Assembly (NCBI GenBank): GCA_030685235.1
Contig: MU839249.1
Location: 1-64,000 of the forward strand
Reading direction: 5' to 3'
Length of the DNA stretch: 64,000 nt
DNA from: Copromyces sp. CBS 386.78
Lineage: Eukaryota; Ascomycota; Sordariomycetes; Sordariales; Sordariaceae
Shown one piece after another: positions 12,205 through 21,334 of this stretch; within the stretch, counting starts at the first letter, position 1, and every line of letters starts with the position of its first letter. The notes beneath the pieces were generated by a model, which searched no databases, was not told the DNA's origin, and worked only from the letters and a program-made list of their open reading frames with translations. Made by a program: the position numbers and the translations under genes.

Positions 12205-12766
12205 GTCTCCTATTTAGTCTCGTAAGAAATTCTAAAACTGCGATAGTCCGAGTAGTTTCTCATAACAACGACGCTCTCCAAATTGTTAACTCCTATTTTT
12301 TCCCCTGCGGATCCGCCCCGCTTTTCGGCCGCCACAGCAGAGTATGTGGCGCGTAGCTTGGAACCTGCGGGTCCAAATGGTATAACATTGTAATTGGTGG
12401 GGGTGGGGTTCATTTAGTCCCGTAAGGAATTCCAAGACTACAATAGTCCGAGCGGAGGTAGCTAAGTAAATAAAACTAGGTCCGAGCGGAGGTGGCTGAG
12501 TGAATGAGACTAATTAAGGCTAGTCTCTTATAACAACGACGCTCTCTAAATTGTCAGCCCCTATTTTTTCCCCTACGGATCCGCTCCGCTTTTCGGCCGC
12601 TACAGTAGAGTATATAGCGCGTAGCTTAGAACCTGCGGGTCCAAATAGTGTGACATTGTGATTGGTAGAGGTAGGGTGAATGTCCCCTATTTAGTCCCGT
12701 AAGTTCCAAGACTGCAATGGTCTGAGCGGAGGTAGCTGAGTGAATGAGACTAATTAAGGCAGCGTT
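12205..12766. repeat. Tandem array of 205-270-bp units, 2.3 copies, little affected by RIP
   Basis: Three direct copies start at about 12,205, 12,412 and 12,685 (the last partial). Shared blocks run TATTTAGTCCCGTAAG, then CCAAGACTGCAATAGTCCGAG, then AACAACGACGCTCTCCAAATT, CCCCTGCGGATCCGCYCCGC, TTTTCGGCCGC and GCGCGTAGCTTGGAACCTGC. The middle copy also carries an internal duplication of about 35 bp (GTCCGAGCGGAGGTRGCT..., 12,447-12,520). Unlike the flanks, the array keeps many CpA and TpG sites and is visibly GC-richer. Small open frames here (12,210-12,413 and 12,626-12,814, minus strand) are incidental. Confidence 0.85.
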
Positions 12767-12887
12767 AAGGTAGGCTAAGACTTTGGCTACAAGATGGAAA
12801 GAGGTACTTAACATTTAAATTAAGGGCTCTCCTCCTTTCTACCTTTCTTCTTTCTTTCTCTTTCTTCCTTATTCACTCAATAGGGTT

Positions 12888-12972
12888 ACTACTATCCTTT
12901 TTATTATTACTACTATCCTTTTTATTATTACTACTATCCTTTTTATTATTACTACTATCCTTTTTATTATTA
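12888..12972. repeat. 21-bp minisatellite, four copies
   Basis: The unit ACTACTATCCTTTTTATTATT repeats about four times head to tail with almost no variation, inside a T/C-rich tract (12,840-13,010). On the minus strand the unit could encode a hydrophilic seven-residue repeat (SNNKKDS), but no surrounding frame supports translation. Confidence 0.9.
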
Positions 12973-13070
12973 CCTCCTTTTCTAATATTATTACCCTTCT
13001 AAATAATATCTAAATATTAATTAGGAATAGCCTTATTTCATTTCCTTTATAATGGCTACCCCTTATATTT

Positions 13071-13314
13071 ATGAGAAAGTCTTTTCGGACAGTCGAAAAT
13101 GTCTTCCAACACAGTTGCCCCACCCACTTACACCCTTCCCACGCGCTAATACACCCCAAAATTTTTAAACCAATCAAATCGCTCGTATCTATTTAAGTCT
13201 CCACACTCAACTTAGCAGCGGTATTCTTTTATAAATTTCACACTAGAAATTTAGGCATTACATTCTTTTATAAAATATTACGTACCCAACTCAAATGTAC
13301 GCCTAGATCTGCAC
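13071..13314 (-). repeat. Right terminal inverted repeat, inner part (copy C)
   Basis: Reverse complement of the left arm at about 9,870-10,110. It is less mutated than that arm, keeping TpG/CpA in the GGGAAGGGTGTAAGTGGGTGGGG and GAAGACATTTTCGACTGTCCG blocks. It ends at the insertion point of the chromovirus at 13,320. Confidence 0.85.
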
Positions 13315-13319
13315 TTAAA

Positions 13320-13530
13320 TGTCATAGGGCTAAGGCCCAGAACTATAGCGCTCTAGTCTTCGCGACCAGAGCTATTACGCTGTGGCTATCTCCGTAACTA
13401 TACTCGCGCAGCCCCCCTTAAAAATTTTTACCTCCGGTAGATCCTTTTTAAATAGATTTTTCTCTTCTTTATAGAACTTTAATTAAATTATACGATTAGT
13501 ACCCGTATTAATTGTACTATCCCTATTATA
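13320..13530 (+). repeat. 5' LTR of the 13.3-20.0 kb chromovirus, 211 bp
   Basis: Starts TGTCATAGGGCTAAGGCCC and ends CCCTATTATA. It aligns with 19,816-20,026 throughout, including ACCTCCGGTAGATCCTT and CTTTATAGAACTTTAATTAA. The canonical TG start survives here; the partner has TA. Confidence 0.9.
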
Positions 13531-13599
13531 TTAGGTTCTATTAATAATAGATTTAATAGAATAAGATAGACTGGCGCCGCTAATATAATTGAACGTAGA

Positions 13600-16500
13600 G
13601 GGGCTACCTATTAATTTCGTTATAGCCGTTAATACCGCTACTATTAAATAGTAGGCTATTATTATTATAGAGGTTAAGTACTTCGAAGATAAACGCCTCC
13701 GCATTTTCGCTAATAAGAAAACTTTCGCTATAGAGATTTTCACTAGTAATAAATTCTCCGCCGCTATTAAGGCTGCGATCGGCTCCGCCTTCTAAAGTAT
13801 ATAGTACCTTATAATAATTACCGTTAGCCCGAGTATTTTAATTAATATTAAATAAGAAGCCGTTCTATTATATAATTTTAAATATAAAAATATTCGCTAG
13901 CCGAAGTAGAATAGTACTACTACTTCCTTTGGTTTCTATATAATTCGATTAAAGTTTATTTATAAAGAGGAGAGAATTACCGGAATTATCGCTAATAATA
14001 AATTAGGATAATTAGTATTATTAAATACCTTCCCCGCCGATAAAATATTTATAATAGAAGCCTTTTAGCGTTAAAGAGAAGTTAGCGGAGCGTATAACCC
14101 CGAAGATTTTTTTTAATTAATTAGAGAAGGTCTTTAGTAATGAGAATGAGAAGTGCTTCGTTTTTACCCGCTTACGATCCGTTTACTAAAGAGATAATTA
14201 AATTTTATTCGAATAGTTTTTTACTTTCGAAATTAATTTTATTAAGGTTAACAATTTTATTTGGGAAAATGATTTTAAATTTATTTAATTGGAGATTTTA
14301 ATATTTATTAGTTTTTATAATTAATTGATTTTTATTTATATACTATAAACTTACTCTTTCTATATCGAGTAGTTAAAGGATATTATTTATAAATACGAAA
14401 ATAATAAAATCTTCCCTAATTATACTTCCTATAATAATTGCGGTTCCCGCTAAAATTTATTATTTTATTATTAAAGCGTTTAAATTACTCCGGTTATTAC
14501 CTTCCCTAAAGATACAGACGGAAATACCCTTATAATAATAGTGTATATAAAGATAAAGAATAATAAGGATAAAAAGTGCGTTAAATAGGTTTCTATAGAA
14601 GAGAGAAATAAATATTATATTTAAGACCTTTATTTATAATACGGAGTAAGCGGATATATAATTGGTAATTATAAGTATTTGCTTATTTAATATCTTATTA
14701 TTATTGGCGTTAGGGCTATTAAAATTAGGCTTAAAGTAAAATTAATATGAAAAGATAGTAGTAGTAATAATTATTTTATTATTAATAAATTGGAAAAAGA
14801 GTAGTTCTTTTACGAAATTAAATAATAGAGCGTTTTAGAGTATTGAATAAAGAGTTGGGAGAAGAGAGTTTCTTAGGTTTTATAAAAATAAATATTATAA
14901 AAATATTTATAATTATTAATAATAAAGATTATTTCTATACCTTTATTAATAAAAGTTATTAGTACTATATTATAATAAGTAAAAAGATTGTTAAATAATT
15001 AAAGATTCTTATAATTCCTATATTTAAAAGAATAGTTAGAGGAATATCCGCCGAAATAGAAGGGGCGGAGATTAAAGGGATAGTATATTTTAAAATAGAT
15101 ATTTACGGTTACAATTCTATAGTCTACATTTACGTAGTCCTATAATTAGAATTCCCAATTATTTTAGGGAAATTATAGTTAATAGCGATAAAAGCCTATT
15201 TTATCCCCTATAAATATAAATTCTAGTACGGAATAGCCGGTTATTAAATATTATATTTAAAGTATTTTTTAAAAGGTTTATCTTTTAAGGAAAGAGAAAT
15301 TAAAGAGGCCGTTTATTATATAGTAATTACGTTTATAATTATAGTAAATCGGATCCGGAAGCGGAATAGTCGGAGAGTTATAAAATTAACAATATTTTTA
15401 TTTAATTTGCGAAATATTAAAAAGGTTTTTAAATTGAAAATTAATTTATTAAAAGAAGAGTTACAAAAGTATATCCCTATAGAATTCTACGACCTTTTAT
15501 TCGTTTAGAAATAGTTAGAAGTTAATAAATTTAATTTTTATTATTTAAATATTAATTATAAAATTGAAATTAAAAAAGATAAAACCGGTTAAGAATTCCC
15601 GTTATTTGTAGGTTATTTTTATAATATATTTCGAAAAGAATTCTTAGTATTAAAGAAAATAATTAGAAATTTTATAGATAAAGGGTTTATTTATATTAAT
15701 AATTTCTTTATAACTGTATTAATATTTTTCATTAGGAAACTTGGCGGTAGTCTATATTTCTATTATAATTATAGAATTTTTAACGCTATTATTAGAGTAG
15801 ATTGTTACCCCTTGCTATTTATTAAAGAGACTTTTAGAATTATTATTAAGGCGAAGTAGTTTATTAAATAAATATAGTGTAGGCTTTCTATAAGATTTAT
15901 ATAGTAGAAGGCGAAGAGGGTAAAACGGCGTTTAAATGCCGCTACGGGTTATTCGAATAAATAGTAATATTGTTTAGGTTATATAATATATTTGCGACGT
16001 TTTAATAGTATATTAATAATATTCTAAGTAATTATTTCGATAAATTCGCTTCCGCCTATATAAATAACGTATTAGTTTTTTCGTCCGGTTTAAAGGCTAA
16101 TTATATAGTTAAAGTACGTAAGGTCGTTGAATATATAGTAGTCGTAGGTCTATATTTCGATTTTAAAAAGTATAAATTCGTTATTAAGAGCGTTAAATAT
16201 CTTGGTTTTATTGTGGTTGTAAACGTTAGTATTTAGGCGGATTTGGAGAAGATTAGAGCGATTATTGAATAGGAGGTATTTACGTTTTAGAAAGGGGTAA
16301 GGAGCTTTTTAGGGTTTATTAATTATTATTAGATATTTATTAAAGCCTTCTTTATAGTAATAGGATTATTAATTGCGTTTATTAGTAAGGGGGTTTCCTT
16401 CGAGTAGATTAAGGAGTGTAATAAGGCTTTTAGGAAGTTAAAATAGTTATTTATAAAAATTCTTATCCTTATTTAGTAGGATTTAAATCTCCCTATTTTT

Positions 16501-18880
16501 TTCGAAATAAATTATAACGGTTATAGTTTTAGTAGTATATTTATTTAAGAGAGAGATAGTTAAAAAATTACCGTTATTTATTATTTATAAAAGTTATTTC
16601 CCGTTGAATATAATTATTTTATTTACGATAAGGAAATGTTGATTATTATTAAGTATATAGAGGAATAATTAGTTAAATTTTATAATTGTGAGAAATTCGT
16701 GGTAGTGACGGATTATTGTAATTTTAAGTATTTTATAGAGAAGCGTTAGTTTTTTAAACGTTAAGTACGTTAAGCCGAATTTTTCTCCCGTTTTAATTTT
16801 AAAATTTTCTATTACTTAAATAAATTTATTATAGTTTTAAACGTTTTATTTCGTTAGGATTAGGATAAATTTAATAGTATAAATGCTGAAGCGAAGGATA
16901 TATAATTTATTTTTGAGGCCGCTTTTAAGAATTATATTCGTATAACGCTTATTATTATTGTAGGGGAGGGCGTAAAAGTATTTGAAAATCCGGATTTATA
17001 GTAGTTCTATAATAAATTCTTTTAAGAAGACGAGGTTTATTAAGTAGTTTGCTAAGCGGTTATTAATAAAGATAGGATTTTATTAGTATTAGTATAGGGT
17101 TTAAAGGTATAGTTCGGCGAGTATATAATCGATAGGTTGGGCCGGCTTTATTATTGGGGGCGCGTTTAGGTTTCCGGCGCCTCTATAATTATAGAAGCGG
17201 CGGCTTTTTATATATTTTTAGAAGATTCCGAGAAGAATATTCTTTATATTTGCGTTATTTAAGAGATTTATAATTCGAAAGCCCTTAGCTATTTTAGGAG
17301 AGAAGGCACTATTTATATTATAAATAGAGATATCTATTAGCCGTTAATAGGCATATATATTTATTAATTTTTAACTAATTACGATATATATAGTAAGGTA
17401 AAATATTAGAGAAATTAGAAAAAGGGGCTATTAAAACCGTTTCTTACTCTTAATTAGTTTTTTAGAGAAATTTAAATGGATTTTATTACCGATTTCCCTT
17501 TTATAGGAGGTTGTATTAGCTTTCTCGTTATTAAAAATAAGTTTAGTAAAATAGTAATTTTTGAATTAGTTTTATTTATAGAGGTAGAAGTAGTTATAGA
17601 AGTATTTCTCTATTATTTTATAAAATATTATAGTTGGCTATATTCGATTATTAATAATAGAGGTACAAATTAGATTAATTATTTTTAAAAGCGTTTTTAC
17701 GATTTTTTAAGGATTGAATAGTTATTGAATACCATTTTTTACTTTTAGATAAATAGCGGTTCTAAAAGGATAAATTAAGAAATTTAAATATTTTTGAGAA
17801 TTTTTATTAATTATATTCAAAATGATTGGGATTATTGGTATTTAACCGTTTAATTAGCGATTAATAGCTATATTAGTATAATAATTAGAATATCTCCTTT
17901 TTTCGCTATTTACAGTTATTATTTATAATTACTAGTAGCCTTAATAATACCCCTTATAGAATTAGAATTTAAAGACTTATAAGTAAAGGCTAGCGATTTC
18001 ATTTCTACGCTATAATAAATTATAGATTTATATTAAGCAATAATAATTATATCTATTTAAAAGTGGGAATATTTTATTAATTGTAAAAGAAAGTCTGTTA
18101 AAATTTTTAAGGTAGGAGATAAGGTTTAATTTAATTTTAAAATTTTTTTTACAATACGCCTTAAAAAGAAGTTTAATTGGGTTTATACAAAATATATTGT
18201 ATTATAGGTTTTTAATTTATTTATTATATAGTTCTCCAACCTTTCTTTAAAAGTATTCAATAAATTTTATATTAATTTATTTAAAAGAGTTAGGGATAAC
18301 CCATTATTAAAGTAAATTATTACCGATTTTTAGCCGCTAGCTATTATAATCGATAGTGAGAAAGAGTATATAGTAAATAAAATCCTTTATATAAAAATAA
18401 TTAAAGGTTATAGGATATTATTAATTAATTAGGAAGGATGAGTTTAATAGATATAGGAATTTTTAAAAGAGTTTACTAATATAATTACTTTAGACCGCTT
18501 CGAAGTAAAATATAGTTTAGCGGATATTAATAATAGGCTAATAAATTACTATATTATAGAGTATATAAAGTAATAATATTAGGAATAGTAATAAAATAAG
18601 GTTAGTAAGCGAAATAAATTATTAAAAATTTCTATTTTAAATTTTAAAACTATTAATACTTTAGGGTCTTTTAAAGGCGACGACCTTCAGCCTCTAATTT
18701 TTAGATCCTCCTTTCGTAGTTTTCTAAACGGGCGATTATTTTAATTATATTACTAATAGTAAAATTAGTAGCCGGGCGAACGGTAGGGCGGGAAGGGGTA
18801 AGGTAGTTAGGGAGGGGTATATAGGTAGGGGTAGGGGCGGCGGTATAAATAGGGGTTGTAGAAGTAGTGGCGGTTTTAAT
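13600..18880 (+). pseudogene. gag-pol fossil of the 13.3-20.0 kb chromovirus
   Basis: The plus-strand order fits gag, protease, RT, RNase H, integrase, chromodomain. RT: KRRFKCRYGLFE-like sequence at about 15,925-15,965, then INNILSNYFDKFASAYINNVLVF near 16,000-16,085, where the catalytic AYLDD reads AYINN. FLGFINYYQIFI at about 16,305 is the usual block after RT. Integrase zinc region at about 17,250-17,470, catalytic core from 17,476. Chromodomain at 18,358-18,480 (EYIVNKILYIKIIKGYR, then an EFLKEFTN ending). In-frame stops sit at Gln and Trp positions. Confidence 0.85.
17476..17673 (+). pseudogene. Surviving open segment of the integrase core
   Basis: A 65-codon open stretch inside the polyprotein fossil. 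It starts with MDFITDFP, matching the family's MDFITDLP block with the first catalytic Asp. It ends with IINNRGTN, the counterpart of VSDRGTQF, in which the second catalytic Asp is now Asn. It is a remnant left by chance between RIP stops, not an independent gene. Confidence 0.85.
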
Positions 18881-19815
18881 ATTGGGCAAATTTAATAAAT
18901 AGTTATATTTTTATTTAATTATTATTAATTTTATTCGTTAGTATTTTTAATATAATATAGAATAATTTATTAATTTATAACCCGATTTTTTAATAGTTTA
19001 ATAATATTGCACTAAATAATTAGATTCCGGCGTAAGTAAGCGAATATTTTCTTCTCCTCCTATTTAAGCCCCGCCGCTTCTTAAGCGGCGGCGAGCTATT
19101 AAATTAGGGGAGACGCGTAATTATATTTTTTATTATCGTTGTAGTAGGAGAAATATAAGGCGATATTAGGTTTAGTAATATATAGGCGCTTAATATTAAA
19201 GTAGGAGATATAAAGGATTATAAAGGAGTTATATTCGTTTTATAAGGAAATAGAAATAATTAACGAGTAATTATAGCGGTAGAGGAGGAAAAAGAGAATA
19301 TTTATTAAATTATAGAGTTTTTTAATAGCCTTTTTAGGGGTATTAAATATATTAGGAATAGTAGCGGCCCTATTATTATAATTATAATTAATAGAGGTAG
19401 GTAAGGAAGGGCGTAAGGGAAATTAGGGCGAATATAGTAAGAAGGAAGAATATTCGCTAAAGAAAGGGGAGAATTTAAATTCTTCGGGAGAGGTAAAGCG
19501 AGGTATTTATATATATAAATATTTGTAGATAGTCGAAAGAATTAGGGAATAGTACTTATTTTAGTAATTAAGTAGCGGATAAAAAAGGGAGGAGAAAGGG
19601 AGAAGGGGAAAAATTAGGGAGGGAGAGGGTTTTTATAAATAAATTTTGTAAGTACGGTTGTACGTACGGTTGCCTAATTTATTTATAATTTATAAATAAG
19701 AATAATTATTATTTAATAAATTTTCGGGTAATAAAGAGATAAAAGGTAAGTATATTACGGTTATAATAAAATAGTAAGGTAGGAGGGGGAGTAAAAGAAG
19801 GAAGGAGGGGGGTAA

Positions 19816-20026
19816 TATTATAAGGTTAAGGCCCGGAATTATAGCGCTTTAATCTTTATAATTAAAGTTATTACGCCGTAGTTATTTTTATAATTATATT
19901 TACACAGCCCCCCTTAAAACTTCGTACCTCCGGTAGATCCTTCTTAAATAGACTTTTCTCCTCTTTATAGAACTTTAATTAAATTATACGACCAGCACCC
20001 GTGTTAATTATACTATCTCCGTTACA
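19816..20026 (+). repeat. 3' LTR of the 13.3-20.0 kb chromovirus, 211 bp
   Basis: Starts TATTATAAGGTTAAGGCCC after the polypurine tract and ends CTCCGTTACA. It is the same length as the partner at 13,320-13,530, with mostly C/T and G/A differences. Confidence 0.9.
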
Positions 20027-20031
20027 CTAAA

Positions 20032-20091
20032 TTAGCCACTTTACAACGTACTTTATAAGGTACTTAGCGGCACGGTTATATATCGTACAGC
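20032..20091 (-). repeat. Right terminal inverted repeat, outer part
   Basis: The reverse complement reads TACGATATATAACCGTGCCGCTAAGTACCTTATAAAGTACGTTGTAA, matching left arm 9,800-9,845. It restores the part of copy C displaced by the chromovirus. Confidence 0.85.
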
Positions 20092-20400
20092 TATTACGGC
20101 TATTAACGATTATTATAATTATTAATAATTATTATAACTATTAGTAATTAGCTATTAGCGATTATTATAGTTATTACAACTATTACGGCTATTACAGCTA
20201 TTACGGCTATTACAGCTATTACGGCTATTACGGCTATTACGGCTATTACGGCTGTTACGGCTATTACAGCTATCAGCGATTATTACAACTATTAGTAATT
20301 ATTACGACTATTAACAATTAGCTATTAGCGATTGTTATAGCTATTACGGCTATTACAGCTATTAGCGATTAGCTATTAACGATTATTACAGTTATTAACA
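20090..20400. repeat. 9-bp minisatellite (GCTATTACG)n with degenerate variants
   Basis: Head-to-tail copies of GCTATTACG/GCTATTACA, most regular at 20,180-20,270. They are flanked and interrupted by variants ATTATTACAACTATTAGTAATT and AGCTATTAGCGATT, so a higher-order unit of about 30-60 bp also recurs. The array begins exactly where the outer inverted repeat ends. G/A and C/T variation between copies is consistent with RIP acting on the array. Confidence 0.85.
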
Positions 20401-20483
20401 ATACGTATATAGGGGTAAAATATATAATAGGCTATAATCTAGAGGCTTAGCGGGCGCAGTACGGTTTATTAACGCCAAAAATA

Positions 20484-20640
20484 GGAACATAGAAACTTAA
20501 AATAAATGCGAACGATTTAATTAGTTTAAAAAATTTTAGGGTACATTAGCGTACCTTAGCGCGCGGGAAGGGTGGGGCGACTATGTGGGAAGATATTTTC
20601 GACTATCCGAAAAGACTTTTTCATATTTATAAGGAGGTAA
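20484..20640 (+). repeat. Isolated transposon end (copy D) at the edge of the AT-rich block
   Basis: Matches copies A, B and C from GCGAACGATTTAATTAG through GGGAAGGGTGGGGCGAC to TCCGAAAAGACTTTTTCATATTTATAAGG. No inverted partner was found downstream, so only one end is preserved. GC content rises right after it, marking the boundary of the gene island. Confidence 0.75.
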
Positions 20641-20656
20641 GCGTTAACCGTACTCC

Positions 20657-20696
20657 TTAACGTACTACGGCTTGATTTTAAAACGTAGTACGTTAA
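20657..20696. other. 13-bp perfect inverted repeat with 14-nt spacer
   Basis: TTAACGTACTACG at 20,657-20,669 is mirrored by CGTAGTACGTTAA at 20,684-20,696. It could form a short hairpin. It lies between transposon end D and the solo LTR. No function is inferred. Confidence 0.6.
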
Positions 20697-20724
20697 AAAC
20701 TACAGTTAAGGATTTCAAAGATTC

Positions 20725-20956
20725 TATCACAGGGTTAGCCTGTGTTGTATGTGCTGGTGACAGTAGCTCTCTGAGACTACTGTCACTATCTCGGTTGATT
20801 GGCTGCGGCCTCCCGCCATGGACCCACTGGTTCATGGCTCGAGTCCCATAAAGGCCCATCTCCCGAGCGCACCTCTGCACTTCTCTTCCTTTCCTCTCCT
20901 CGTGCAATTACGCATATCTACATTTACACTCAACCTCTCGCCCTCTACCCGTGATA
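20725..20956 (+). mobile_element. Solo LTR, 232 bp, nearly free of RIP
   Basis: Full-length match to the LTRs of the element at 31,020-38,182 (31,020-31,251 and 37,951-38,182). Termini are TATCACAGGG and CCCGTGATA, and the host sequence GATTC is duplicated exactly at 20,720-20,724 and 20,957-20,961. No internal sequence is present, so it is the product of recombination between two LTRs. It keeps the TpG/CpA sites (for example TGTGTTGTATGTGCTGGTGACAG) that are TA in the two other copies, so it is the best guide to the unmutated LTR sequence. A minus-strand open frame across it (20,665-20,907) is incidental. Confidence 0.95.
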
Positions 20957-20961
20957 GATTC

Positions 20962-21334
20962 TGGCCTTCTAATTAGTTAGATCGAAGATTTGGGGTAAGT
21001 GCAGGTGGTTGCAGGTAGTTGCAGGGGGGCGTGTATGAAAAATAAGGTTTTTGAACCGAATACGACAAATCACAATAGTACGTTAGTACGTCCTATATAC
21101 AAAATCTTAACCTAGGAACGTACTAACGTGCAGCCGAACAGGTCTCTAATGTTTCCGTCCCAAGAAGCAACGAACCGCATCGAAAAGGTGTTATGGTGAA
21201 ACCAATAAGTTAACGCCAATCGCCATGCAGACTCATGAGGGGCAAGAACCGAAAAGAAAGAACAAAAGTGAAGAAGTAGACCCAAAAAGAAAACGAAAAC
21301 CACAATGCCATGCCACACCCTTCATCCATCAATC
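20962..21334. other. 3' flank of the WD40-repeat gene
   Basis: GC-normal non-coding sequence downstream of the stop codon of the minus-strand gene. It contains a near-perfect 14-bp inverted repeat (21,078-21,091 and 21,118-21,131; 13 of 14 pair) that could fold in the transcript, and a small GCAGGTGGTTGCAGGTAGTTGCAGG direct repeat at 21,001. No gene was seen. Confidence 0.6.

Larger units (their letters stand above)
13320..20026 (+). mobile_element. Complete Ty3/Gypsy chromovirus (6.7 kb) inserted in an inverted repeat arm
   Basis: Bounded by 211-bp direct repeats (13,320-13,530 and 19,816-20,026). A 5-bp flank reads TTAAA at 13,315-13,319 and CTAAA at 20,027-20,031, a duplication with one C-to-T change. 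A polypurine tract GAAGGAGGGGGGTAA (19,801-19,815) abuts the downstream LTR, giving plus orientation. The insertion point lies inside the right inverted repeat arm of the 9.8-kb element: the arm resumes in register right after 20,026. The interior is RIP-mutated with no intact polyprotein. Confidence 0.9.
9799..20091. mobile_element. Transposon with about 300-bp terminal inverted repeats, interrupted by an LTR element
   Basis: The left end (9,799-10,110) is repeated in inverted orientation at 13,071-13,314. The inverted copy then breaks off and resumes at 20,032-20,091, beyond the chromovirus inserted at 13,320-20,026. Removing that insert gives an element of about 3.6 kb. Matching landmarks include GCGATATACGACCGTACCGCTAAG at the outer end, ATATTTTATAAAAGAAT, GCGAGCGATTTGATTGG, and GGGAAGGGTRTAAGTGGGTGGGG. 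No target duplication was found at the assumed ends, so the exact boundaries and the superfamily are uncertain. The interior is RIP-mutated and its coding content was not recognised. Confidence 0.75.

Noticed and set aside
20090..20400. Possible CRISPR-like or telomeric repeat
   Set aside because: The units are 9 bp and contiguous without spacers, and do not match TTAGGG.
20785..20860. tRNA-like A and B boxes in the solo LTR (GGCTGCGGCC and GGCTCGAGTCCC)
   Set aside because: The B box has a mismatch to the consensus and no cloverleaf stems could be paired.
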